DNA from: Entoloma clypeatum
Lineage: Eukaryota > Basidiomycota > Agaricomycetes > Agaricales > Entolomataceae
NCBI GenBank assembly: GCA_963565915.1
Contig: OY751494.1
Coordinates: forward strand, 2,790,001-2,854,000
Length of the DNA: 64,000 bases
Direction: 5' to 3'
The translations under genes and the position numbers were made by a program. Within the stretch, counting starts at the first letter, position 1, and each line of letters starts with the position of its first letter. Of the stretch, positions 52,683 through 63,090 are shown piece by piece. A model generated the notes under the pieces. It made no database searches. It worked only from the letters and a program-made list of their open reading frames with translations, and had not been told where the DNA came from.

Positions 52683-53585
52683 ATGTCCAACCTCCGCATT
52701 GTCTCCCCTGAAGAAGTGCGCTTCAACACCGACAGACACACCAGACGGTCCCGACTCCTAAACCTGTTCACCAACCCCAAAAACGAGAACAATGTCCTTG
52801 GAAGACTTGAAGATGAAACAGACCAGTTCCTGGTCAACGCATTGTATGGACTCATTGCTATCCGGGAGTACCATTACAACACTTCCGCCTCTATCGCCTG
52901 CCTCATTGACAATCACACCGATCTCTTAGTAGACAGAGGAGTCTACCAACGTTTTGAAAGACTATTCCCCACACACTCCAACTACCCCGACCTCGCACTC
53001 ATAAATCCCGCCCCAAGATCTCCCACCCCGGTGGTCCCCATACCCGAACCGATCCCCGTCCCTAACCCAGTTCCCCTTGTCATCAGAAATCCCGACCCCC
53101 CGAGTACCCCTTCACCCGCCGAATCCATGTCGCCCTTAACCAGCGACCGAAGCCTTTCCAGCGTCAAGACTGACGTGAAAGGAAAGAAACTGTCCTATGG
53201 AGTTGCGAAGCGCTCCAGAAGAAAAACCGTACGCACGATCATGTCTGTCCCACTCAGGCATGGTTCCTCATATCAAATCCCCATTGACCTCACCAACAAA
53301 CCCGATTGTGTTGGCTACGAGATTGACACACATGGATGCGCTCACTCACCAAGCGGACCTTGGCGCTGTCCTGCAGGATGGCCACACATTGACAAAGGGC
53401 GCCAGTGCGGCCTGTGCGGAGCTAAGGGACACATTGAGTGTCAGTGCGCAATCTATTTGTGCGAGAAGTGCGAAAAGAAGGTGCCCGGACATTATACCTA
53501 TGAATGTCTTGGCTCTGGCTACGCAGACCTCGAGGGAGAGCCATACAAATTTGACGACGACGCCGTGCACAATATGGCAACCTGA
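52683..53585 (+). CDS. Element I extra 3' ORF with two zinc knuckles (300 aa), unknown
   Basis: ATG in good context (CACCATGTCC, 52683), 29 nt after the pol stop and in the -1 frame relative to it. Residues 1-95 are helical with HYNTSASIACLIDNHTDLLV. Residues ~100-150 are a Pro-rich linker. The C-terminal third is Cys/His-rich: CAHSPSGPWRCPAGWPHID, then CGLCGAKGHIECQC (a perfect CX2CX4HX4C knuckle) and CEKCEKKVPGHYTYEC (CX2CX6HX4C). It is open in an element whose gag and pol are broken. It sits in the place of env in errantiviruses but has no signal peptide or membrane segment, so it is not an envelope protein. A second nucleic-acid-binding protein is likely; function unknown. Confidence 0.78.
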   Translation: MSNLRIVSPEEVRFNTDRHTRRSRLLNLFTNPKNENNVLGRLEDETDQFLVNALYGLIAIREYHYNTSASIACLIDNHTDLLVDRGVYQRFERLFPTHSNYPDLALINPAPRSPTPVVPIPEPIPVPNPVPLVIRNPDPPSTPSPAESMSPLTSDRSLSSVKTDVKGKKLSYGVAKRSRRKTVRTIMSVPLRHGSSYQIPIDLTNKPDCVGYEIDTHGCAHSPSGPWRCPAGWPHIDKGRQCGLCGAKGHIECQCAIYLCEKCEKKVPGHYTYECLGSGYADLEGEPYKFDDDAVHNMAT

Positions 53586-53626
53586 AAACATTGAAGCCGG
53601 TGGCTTCAAGCATAGACGGGGGGTAA

Positions 53627-54169
53627 TGTTACACTTTTTCACCCTCTTCCTATGCACCTTCACACGACCCCTTGACCCTCGACCCCATTTCACTTAACTC
53701 CAACGACCCTGGGACATGTGTCCCCCCTATCAGTGCTATGACTCACATTGACTCGGACGATTCCCCTTTTAGATACATTTTCACTTGTTATCTCTGACTC
53801 ACGGCCTTGAGGCCTTATCTCTGACTCCTATGCCACAGCCCCCTTGAAACATCTAACTAACCAATGGCCTATTTAGCTCCTGCGCAGCACCTACTTATTT
53901 ATAGCCATTGGATAATGTATATAAGACCTGTAACCTTAGAGTAGAGGTCCTCAGCTTGACCTAGGCATACAACGCTTACTTGTCTATTTTTCGAACGCTC
54001 TCCAACTAAGTGCCTTGCGAGGACTTAGCTCTGCCAGACCCCGAACCAAGTCGTCCTTCTGAGGAACTCGCTGATCTTGAACAAGTCGTCCTACTGAGGG
54101 ACTTGTGTGGAAACAGTACGAACCCACGTGACTAGGACCTTGCACTGATTGTAGGCTATCGCCATAACA
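53627..54169 (+). repeat. 3' LTR of element I (543 bp)
   Basis: About 99% identical to 39151-39693; five transitions seen. TTCTG follows at 54170-54174. Confidence 0.94.
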
Positions 54170-54174
54170 TTCTG

Positions 54175-54987
54175 GCTAAGGAAGATCATTTTAAGGTGCT
54201 ATAAGTATTTTCTGTGTCATATGAGACCTACTACGGGCATTGGAACAGGCTTTAGCTGTCGACAATAGGGAATGTCGAGCATTGCCATCAGGAGCGAGAT
54301 CAGGAACTGGGGTCGCAGGCGATGAATATGCTGACAAACATTTAGAAACATAGAATTTGAACTAGACGAGGGGGGGGCATGTGTTCCAGATTAAAAGTCT
54401 AGAAGAGGGTGCAGTTCAAAGTCCGATGACAGGTGCGACCCATTTGGCAAGCGTGATCTCGGCTAACCTCGCTTAACTGGTTTAGAATCCATATTTAGGT
54501 TTCTAAACCTTACGGGAAGGCATCCACTGAACAAAAAGGGCTCTAATTAGAGGTGCATGTGCATATATTATGTACCTCTAATTAGAGGGGTATTGTGGGT
54601 ACATCAGGTAGGTGTACCTTAGGTTGGGAGGGATGAGTCTAATCTGGAAGTCACACTGAATGTCACATGTCACATGTCGGTCCCTGCCGTGTCGGAGTAT
54701 AAACAAAGTATCACATGGACATGGCTTGATAGTGGTGTGGATAGTAGCACTTCTCCATATTTTGTTAAGATTCTCGGCATCATAATGGAGTAGAGATCAG
54801 AGGCTTTCGAATGGTACAACATTATGAGCATAGATGAAACTGGAAGCACATTTACAAAAGTGTAAGGGCGGCGGGATCGTGAAGAATTGTGACCTGGCTT
54901 ATACATAGTGACACGTCAGTGCAGCGCCATTGTTGGACTTTAAAAAAGCTGAGGTCTCTCTTTCTTCTTTCTCAACCACCCACTGCG
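54175..54987. other. Spacer between transposon block and host genes; PDI promoter
   Basis: No gene up to the PDI start. At 54541-54587 two copies of the perfect 12-bp palindrome CTCTAATTAGAG lie in inverted 14-bp arms around a short centre. A TTATACATAG stretch at ~54899 and the pyrimidine-rich 54955-54975 are likely promoter parts of PDI. Confidence 0.6.
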
Positions 54988-56753
54988 ATGCGTTTCTCGT
55001 CTCTCGGTCGACCTGCTTGCGTCCTCGCATTAGCGTCATTTGTCCTCGCTGACTCTGATGTTCTGAAACTCACGGCTGACTCCTTCGAGAAGTCAGTGAG
55101 CGCTCACCCCCTTATCCTCGTCGAGTTCTTTGCTCCTTGGTGAGCCGATGATACCTTCTGAGTTGCTTGATACGCATCTGAATGTATCTCAGGTGCGGAC
55201 ATTGCAAACAACTTGCTCCCCATTATGAAGAGGCCGCAACCGCACTCAAGGACAAAAATATTGTCCTTGCTTCTGTTGACTGTGTCGATGAGGCAGACTT
55301 GTGCCAGTCCAAGGACGTCGGTGGCTACCCGTAAATCCTTCTCCATTCGTCCATTCCCCTTTTGACACTCTTATAGTACACTCAAGGTCTACAAAAATGG
55401 CGAAGTAAAGGAATATAATGGCCCGCGTCAAGCAGACGGCATCATAGGTTATATGGTCAAGTACGTCCATGAACTTCTTACCAACAGGACCATGCTCAAT
55501 CCGCACAAAGGCAATCCCTGCCCGCTGTTTCCGTGGTGACCTCTGTCAACCACGAAGACTTTCAAAAGGCAGACAAACTCGTTGCCATCGCCTACCTTCC
55601 TTCCTCGACAGCAGCACCCGCACCCGAGTTTAGCGCGGTTGCTGACCTGCACCGCGACGACTATCTTTTCGGCTTGGTCACAGACGGCGCTGTTGCGGAG
55701 GCCGCGGGCGTCAACCCCCCCGCTCTTGTTGTTTACCGCAGCTACGACGAACCCCGCTCTGAATATCCCTATCCCATTACATCTGCAACCGCGAAAGAAT
55801 TTGGGGATTGGCTTGCAGAACTTGCTATCCCCATCATTGACGAAGTAAATGGGGATAATTACGCTCTCTACGCAGAGAGCAGCAAACCCCTTGCCTATCT
55901 TTTCCTTGACCCAACCTCTGAAGACAAGGACGCTCACGTCGCTGCCATCAAACCTGTCGCTCAAAAGTACAAGTCCAAAGTCAACTTTGTCTGGATCGAT
56001 GCTGTCAAGTTTGGCGACCACGCAAAGGCCCTTAATCTCCAAGAAGCCAAATGGCCTTCCTTCGTTATACAGGATTTGCAGAAGCAACTCAAATATCCTT
56101 TGGATCAATCCCAAGAGGTCACTGCTGCCGCGGTAGACAACTGGGTCGAGAGATACATCGCTGGCAAGGTTGAACCTGCCCTCAAGAGTCAACCCATTCC
56201 TGAATCCCAAACCGAGGCTGTATATACGCTCGTCGGAAAATCGTTCGAGGATGTTGTGTTCGATGATTCAAAGGATGTCTTTATCGAGTTCTACGCTTCA
56301 TGGTATGACTCCCATTGTTACATCACTCGTTGAATGAAACTCATTCTGTCAGGTGTGGCCACTGCAAGCGCCTTGCACCAACATGGGAAACACTCGCTCA
56401 GAAATACGCACCCTTAAAGGAAACTCTGCTCATGTAAGATTGTTGCCGCTTTCTTTTTAAAGGAGCTGAGTGACATCCATTGCAGCGCTAAGCTGGAAGC
56501 TCCGGAAAATGACCTCCCTTCTTCTATTCCTTTCCGGATAGCTGGCTTCCCCACTCTTAAATTCAAGCCTGCCGGTAGTCGGGACTTCGTTGACTACGAA
56601 GGCGACCGCTCTTTCGAGAGCCTTGTGGCTTTCGTTGAGGCACACGCCAAGAACCCCGTTGTCCTTCCTCATGTTCAGAGCGAGGCTCAAATCCCACTGG
56701 AGAACGCGAATAACGCTTCTGAGTCAGCGGCTACTGCTCATGACGAGCTTTGA
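54988..56753 (+). CDS. PDI1: Protein disulfide isomerase, ER lumen
   Basis: Six exons: 54988-55139, 55193-55330, 55377-55460, 55511-56302, 56353-56433, 56486-56753; 1,515 nt, 504 residues. All introns are 46-53 bp with GT-AG ends. A signal peptide (about residues 1-21) precedes the a domain with WCGHC at 51-55. Two redox-inactive b domains follow, then an a' domain with WCGHC at 389-393, and an acidic tail ending HDEL for ER retention. Both CGHC sites are split by an intron inside the Trp codon. The enzyme forms and rearranges disulfides of secreted proteins. Length and layout match fungal PDIs. Converges with the GCP3 gene, 74 bp between stop codons. Confidence 0.96.
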
Positions 56754-56827
56754 GCCGCCTGTCTCATTCACCTTAATCTGACACTGTGATGCCTTGCTTT
56801 GGCCACAAATATATATATATATCCATA

Positions 56828-59800
56828 TCAAGTCTTGAAAGCGTGATCCTTCTTGGACTTGTAAAAGTCAGAAAATGATAGCCTTATACCCAAGAAACGA
56901 CAATCTAGGTCTGAATGTACGAGCAAGTGCTGGACGATGATTTGTGCTCGTTCAGAAAACGAGGTGCCATATTCCTTGAGCCGACTCAGCATCCCAACCA
57001 AGAGGTCCGATGGATGTTTGTCCTCACGTCCACTTCGTCCTGTGACAACACCCTTGATGCATGAGGATTTGAGTGATACAGCAACTCTCGAAGAAAAGTT
57101 GACGCAACTCTATGATTGTCCAGTTCTTCATCACGTCGCGATGATTCTGACAAGCAATGATTATAGAAGTTATCCTGAATAAAATCAAGTACGCTTCTAT
57201 CATCTATATCAAGCTAATCAATCGCACCGTTGCTTCTCGATATTGCAGAATTATCGAAAACAGTTCTCTAATATGACCCAAGAGCATTTCCTGTGGATGT
57301 TAGCCAGTCTCTTGTTTCAACTAGACATATCCACTCACTTCTTTCCCAGACTTGGGACTTAAGAGCAATATTTTCTTTGAAATGCGGTCCAGATACGATT
57401 TATGAGCATCAATGAGCGCATCTAAATCGCCCTCCTTCTTGTCCAGGAAGTCCACCAAGACCTTCCACGAACATTCTATGACTTCAAGATGACAATATGC
57501 TTGTAGCTGTCGAACAAAGTGAATCATCTCTGCAAGACAAAGTCGGATTTTGTGCCATTCAAATTGAAGTTCTGAAGGTCGGGTAAGTGATAGAGAAAGT
57601 TGAGAATGATGTAGAATACCCGGTACGCGGAAAAAGTTACGGCACCCGCCTGCAAGTCTCATCCATCCTTTATTCAGTACCCCTTCAATGCGTTTCAGTT
57701 GCCATAGGTGTCTGAAAATCCTGAGATATTTCTCCATAGATCCTGGATCAAGGACAGTGTCGATAGGAGCATCAACTTTGTACTCCAGGGTAAATACATC
57801 CCACCCAATTTCGCCATGAGTATATTCCAGCATACGAGCATCAAGGCGACGCAACACATCCGAGGGGTCTTTCTCGGCATTGGAGGATCGTATTGCGGTC
57901 TCGAGGGTAGTCGTGAGATTATGCCGGTAAAGTGTGTTTGCTGGCTTCGTTAGACTCGGCCTAGACAAAACGATTTTAATGCAAGACACGCAGGGAGGTT
58001 CGCGCAAATCATACCCTAAAGCTTCCATCAATCGATCTGAGAAATCTCCGTGTCCCAGCATCAAGTAATTCTTGAGAGCAGAAAGATGATCAAGGAGCTT
58101 GAATTTCCCCAAAAAAACTTCGAATAACCGCTGGCCAGCGATTTGATACGCAGCATCGATAGAACGCTCCAATCCGGCGATATCACTGTATTTCAAAGCT
58201 GAACAAAAGTCGTGAAAGCGTTTCATTAGAGATGCAAGCATACTTACTGCCTCCAGTATTGCCCAATTTTTCGGATGTGACAACCCACTCACTATCATGA
58301 CAGCTGTATCGGATGAAATTCAGACTTTTCCCCGTGGAGAAAATCTGGCTCGAAGCGTTCATCAAAAAATAAATATTACGACCTGGAGAACCGTACCTTT
58401 CGACCGAAGGCCTCACCAACAAAATTCGGGAGCATGTTTTCTTGAAATTGATACTTTGTCTCCCACAGTTTGAGCCCCCCTTCATGCCGTCCCGATATGT
58501 CATCAACTTCACCTCCGAAACCACCATCCCCAGATAATTGACCTACGCCACCCATCAATGCTGAAGGATGAATATACTGCAGGTGAGTCATAGTTGTATC
58601 CAAACCGACGAAAAATTCAGAGAAGGGGTCATAGAGTTCGCCCGAAAAGAGCCACTTGTGAAGAGTAGCAAAGAAGGGTCTTGAAACCTATCCGATATGA
58701 CTTGAGTCAAGTCCTAGTCAAACGGCTAATGATATACCTCTTCTAAGAGCTGATCAGTGAATTTCCTCACGAATGGATCCCCATTGTCAGCATATCCATG
58801 TATCAAATTAACGATCGCTCCTCCATGCGCATCTCATCATGGAATTGAATGAACATGATGGCGGCCCAGAGGAAGATTGGAATTACCTTTGGCACCTTCT
58901 ACGCAAATACTCATCATTCTCATCCGCAATCTCCATTCATTGATCCAAACGTTGAGCCTTCGTAACGTCAGGCCACACTCGTCTGTTTCCCCTTGACAAT
59001 CAATTGCCCCGACATCCTCGCTGAACGTTAGAGGAATTGAAGCCATCTGCGATTCGAGAATAGCGATAAGACGATAATACTCTGTCAGCTGGGATTGAAG
59101 GTGGTGGCAGAGGCTTTGCTCTATCATTCCGACGCCCGTTGCGGCCTCGCAATTACGCACGAAAGCTTCAACACGCGTGTAGAGATATCCCACCTCCGAA
59201 AGACGGTATATTAGGACCTTGGTCGGCACGTAGATAGTGTATTTCTGAGAGGTACTTTCAGTTCAAGTCTTGACTCCAGGGAAGCCTTCTGTTCCACGCA
59301 CCGGATCGTCAACGAACACGATAGTATTCTCTATATTGGCATCATCTTGCAAAGAAAAATGCACATATCTTCCAGAGATTCCTTGAAGCAAGTACAATGC
59401 ATCGCGAAGAAGTAATAGTTCGGGCAATTGCTCTCGACCTGTGGGCTCGGGGTATTGATGACTTCCAACAAGTCAATCATGACTTATCAGCATACCAGAC
59501 TTCGTACGATAGTCCTTCAAGGTCGATGCTTTCGATTTGCCCTGAAGGACTCGTACTCCAGGATGTGGCTTGAGTGGGGTTGAGCTTGATAACGGTCGAT
59601 GAGGAGGAGGCGTGGTCAAAGATGGCATAAATGTCGTCTTGCGTGTTTGGCCAGACGAAGCAAGGCTATAAAGGAATAGGATGGACGCATGTTTTCTAGA
59701 CAGAATAGACTTCCGCACGACCATGAGCACTGATCAACATTTTTAGACCGATAGCTATGACCTTACCTGTTCCAGCAACCGCGAGAGCAGATTAGTGAAC

Positions 59801-60123
59801 TTGAGTGACGCAGCGCTTGATAAGGATTGCAATACTGTTGGAGTCTTATCAAACGCGGTTCGCAAGCCCTGCTAACACATGTCCTACAATGACGCTTGAT
59901 TTGATCTGCGAGATATCCTAAATCCGGGTCTTGGTTGCGACCAATATGGCTTCAGAGATAAACTGTTAGTTGTAGGTTGGTGTTCGACGAGGCAGGCTGC
60001 ATACCTACTCAGGATGTCCCCACAGTGGGACACGAGTTCAAGCCGCAGAATTCTATTGTCACGCGTATGCGGTACAAGGGCAGAAACCAAAGATTCAAGG
60101 GGAGGAGGTGACGAGGTACTCAT
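56828..60123 (-). CDS. GCP3: Gamma-tubulin complex component 3 (Spc98/Alp6 family)
   Basis: Many short exons. Those resolved (minus strand): 59302-59438, 58887-59244, 58738-58832, 58397-58687, 58248-58344, 57339-58198, 57228-57290, 57109-57174, then a last exon to the TGA at 56828-56830. Signature blocks are LLRDALYLLQGISGRYVHF, QSLCHHLQSQLTEYYRLIA, LTLRRLNVW, GGAIVNLIHGYADNGDPFV, MLPNFVGEAFGRK, IFSTGKSLNFIRY, LKNYLMLGHGDFSDRLMEAL, a VDAPIDTVLDPGSMEKYLRI segment and the end FLGIRLSFSDFYKSKK. The protein helps to build the gamma-tubulin complex that nucleates microtubules at the spindle pole. The start (ATG 60123, MSTSSPPPLESLVSALV) is likely, but exon joints between 59440 and 60123, and the acceptor near 57052, are uncertain. 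Confidence 0.88.
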
Positions 60124-60343
60124 CGCTTGATCAAAGTCAGGACATCACGTGGCATAAGTACTTACATAGTTCTTCATAATACTACCAGATGAGCTGCTAC
60201 AGTCATGACTATGAACTTCACCATGCATCAAAGTCATTAAATAGTCAAATGCGAGTCACACTTCTGAAAGAGAGAAGTCGCATTTTTATGTGCTAGCCGA
60301 AAGGGTGATTCCAATTCTAAGAAGGTAGACCGCAAGAAAACTC

Positions 60344-61164
60344 CTAAAGCTTGACTTCCTTCAATCCATCCTTCCAGAAGGTGAAATATGCTGCCGAGAA
60401 ATTATCAGTGTCAATAAGAATAAAAAGTGTTCAGGACACATACGTGTAATACCATCCTCCTGCAAAGGAAACGACAATGAGCTGGGCAGGATAAGCTGAA
60501 ACAGCTATGACTTACACGATAATTCAATAGGGCGATCATACCGTCGGGGTTCATCGACTCGCCAGTGTACTAGGCGGGCCATCAGATACGCGGGAACGGG
60601 AAGGATAGCCGGGCCTCACAAATTCAAAGTCTTTGAAATTTGCCACAATCTTTTTAGCGTAAGCCGACGCGCCTTTCTCGAAGGCCTCAACGCGTTCTGT
60701 TGGTAATTTGACCTTGACGGCTTTCATATATGCCTGCCATAGATCATGGGAGTGATAAGAGAGAGTAAAATCACGGAACTCTGAGTCCTACTTTCAGATA
60801 TGTAAGGTATGATTTCTTGTCAAATGTTGTGGATTGTAGGCGGAATGAGTGAACGACATTGTTAACTGATTGTGCACCATCTTCGACGGCATCTTCACCC
60901 TCTTCCGCTGAGGGATTAGCGCCTAAAAAAAAGCTATCAGGGTATGGAAGAACAGTGGTATATGGGTGATCGCGCACCTATGTCAACGTCGGCGCCGGCC
61001 TTGATTGTGATGTTTTGGCAGTCAACTTCAAAAACGATGTCGTCCACGGTTTTGCTGTTGGACGCAATCAACAGGCATTCATGGGCCCTGGCAACAGCGG
61101 CTCACACCGGAAATGCGTCTGAGAACATCTCATCGCCGGTGATGATATCTTCGTACAGCAACAT
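60344..61164 (-). CDS. TCTP: Translationally controlled tumour protein homologue (TCTP)
   Basis: Seven exons: 61106-61164, 60978-61054, 60792-60922, 60620-60733, 60516-60569, 60443-60458 (16 bp) and 60344-60390; 498 nt, 165 residues. All joints are GT-AG and keep frame. Family blocks: MLLYEDIITGDEMFSDAFPV, GANPSAEEGEDAVEDGA (the TCTP-1 type signature), NNVVHSFRLQSTTFDKKSYL, FEKGASAYAKKIV, and a C-terminal FTFWKDGLKEVKL. It is a small conserved cytosolic growth protein linked in other eukaryotes to TOR signalling and translation. Length is normal for the family. Shares a 139-bp intergenic promoter with UTP15 on the other strand. Confidence 0.96.
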
Positions 61165-61303
61165 GTTTAATAAAATGTTCAAAGAATGGTGGGAGGAGGA
61201 AAGGTGATATATCGATGAAATAAACTGATCTTATCTGCACGTGAGCAAACAAGTCAGGTGATTGCTCATCCAGACCCAGATCTGAGAAAATTCTTAGTGC
61301 GGG
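61165..61303. promoter_or_regulatory. Divergent TCTP/UTP15 promoter (139 bp)
   Basis: Only 139 bp separate the two start codons. No clear TATA box is present; a GGTGGGAGGAGGAAAGG purine stretch (~61189-61205) is the only marked element. Both neighbours are growth-related, so co-regulation is plausible. Confidence 0.6.
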
Positions 61304-63080
61304 ATGGAATACCAGCCTGTAATCATCAAGCACCACGCCCGTCCCTCGACCTCAAAACACGGTGCAGAATCCAGATATTGGCGCCAGTTCAAATACCCAG
61401 TTTTCGTCAAAGAATACGCTCCCATCACCTCTGTGCATTTTTCCCCGGCCAAACCACATAGATATGCAGTGACTGCCGCAACTCGAGTTCAAATATATGC
61501 ACCGCGCACGCAAAAAATCACCAAGGCCATTTCTCGGTTCAAAGATGTTGCACGCAGCGGTAATATTAGGCAGGATGGGAAACTCGTCGTCGCTGGGGAT
61601 GATAGTGGTCTGGTCCAGGTGAGATTCCTTGATTCGCCGAGACTTTACATTAAGGACATGATCAGGTTTTTGACATCAATTCTCGTGCAATACTTCGGAC
61701 GCTTGATTCACACAAGCAACCTGTTCATGTCACTAAATTTTCTGCCCTTCAACCAACTCAAATTCTGTCTTGCTCTGACGACACCACTGCCAAGTTATGG
61801 GATGTCCCCTCTCAGTCAACGGTATCCACTTTCGCATCACATACAGATTATGTGCGTTCTGGTCAGATATCAACTGCGAATCCCCACATTGTCCTGACAG
61901 GGTCTTACGATGCGACCGTCAGACTTTTCGACTCGCGTTCTGGCGAGTGTGAGATGAAAATGGGTGAAACCGGTCCCAGCAGCAGTGCAGGCCGTTCTCC
62001 TGTCGAACAGGTCTTGATGTTTCCTTCTGGAACGGTAGCCTTGTCCTCGGCAGGCCCCATCATTCGTATTTGGGACATAGTCGCAGGAGGTCGTTGCACC
62101 CGTGCGCTATCAAACCATCAGAAAACAGTGACATCTCTTGCCTTCAATGGAAGTGCTAACCGTTTGTTGACTGGCGGCCTTGATCAAATGGTGAAGGTGT
62201 ACGATGTTAGCACTTACAAAGTCGTGCATACCATGCGATATCCTGCTCCTATCCTCTGTCTTGCCATCTCTGTAGGCCTTATCTCTTTATGAAATCGTCA
62301 AAATCCTCACCATCCTCCTAACCAGCCAGACGAAACTCACATAGCGGCAGGTATGTCCGATGGAACGCTTTCGGTCCGGCGACGACAAGAAAAGGGGAAT
62401 AAATCACTAGCGTCCGAGGCATTACACCACGGTGTCTTCAATTCCTTCCTCGGTGCTGACATTCCTGCCAGTGGGCTGGGCACAGGCCGTGAAAAGATGC
62501 TGTCAAAACCCCTCGGCGATATCGATGAACTTCGGGTGGAGAACAGACGAATGAGGAGACTCAAAGATTACGATCGGTTCCTCAAAAATTTCAAATATTC
62601 CGCTGCATTGGACTCGGTTCTTCGCAAGGTTAGACATGTTCTTGTTTCTGGCGCCTATATGTTATTGAGACCTCGAGTGAATCCAGCAAATACCCCCGAC
62701 AACAACATTTTCCGTAATTCAAGAATTGATACATCGTGATGGTCTCAGAACTGCACTTGCAGGTCGTGACGATGTATTACTTGAGCCTGTTCTCCGAATG
62801 CTGGTTAAGCATGTCATTGACCCTCGGTTTGGAGAGCTCGTCTGTGATGTCGCTGGTATCGTGATTGGTATGCTTTTGTGGAGTTCAACGAAAGCCCGGT
62901 CTTATGTCCGCAACAGATATGTACAGTCCAATATTGGGCCAGTCTCCTCTCATCGATTCTCTGTTCCTGAGGCTGAAAAAGAAAATAGTGGCAGAAATAA
63001 GGTTTCAAAAGGAGTTGGTAAGAGTTAAAGGTGCATTAACCATGATATTCAATTCTATAGTACCTACACCCGCAACATGA
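61304..63080 (+). CDS. UTP15: U3 snoRNP protein UTP15 (WD40, small-subunit processome)
   Basis: Five exons: 61304-61618, 61666-62271, 62326-62628, 62687-62867, 62917-63080; 1,569 nt, 522 residues. The first exon has the family start YWRQFKYPVFVKEYAPITSV. WD40 repeats follow (SCSDDTTAKLWDV, LTGSYDATVRLFDSRSGE, LTGGLDQMVKVYDVSTYK). The C-terminal UTP15 domain follows (FSVIQELIHRDGLRTALAGR, MYSPILGQSPLIDSLFLRL, EIRFQKELVRVKGAL). UTP15 belongs to the t-UTP subcomplex needed for rDNA transcription and 18S pre-rRNA processing in the nucleolus. Length fits the family (about 510-520 residues). The stop is 10 bp from the stop of the convergent CTNNBL1 gene. Confidence 0.95.
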
Positions 63081-63090
63081 TCGATTATAT

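Larger units (their letters stand above)
39151..54169 (+). mobile_element. Element I: Ty3/gypsy chromovirus with an extra 3' ORF, host of J and K
   Basis: 543-bp LTRs at 39151-39693 and 53627-54169 (ends TGTTACAC and GCCATAACA) differ at about five positions, all transitions. TTCTG flanks both sides (39146-39150, 54170-54174). The polypurine tract GACGGGGGGTAA is at 53615-53626. Gag and pol are interrupted by several mutations and by an 8-kb nested insertion at 43370-51417, which has its own ACCAA duplication. Without the nest the element is about 7 kb. It is less GC-rich than B, C and K and lacks their TCCGA-rich style. Confidence 0.93.

Noticed and set aside
52683..53585. Envelope protein, because of its place 3' of pol in element I
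   Set aside because: No signal peptide, fusion peptide or transmembrane helix; it has zinc knuckles instead.
56937..57182. Plus-strand ORF downstream of PDI
   Set aside because: It is antisense to the C-terminal exons of the GCP3 gene, which are recognisable on the minus strand.
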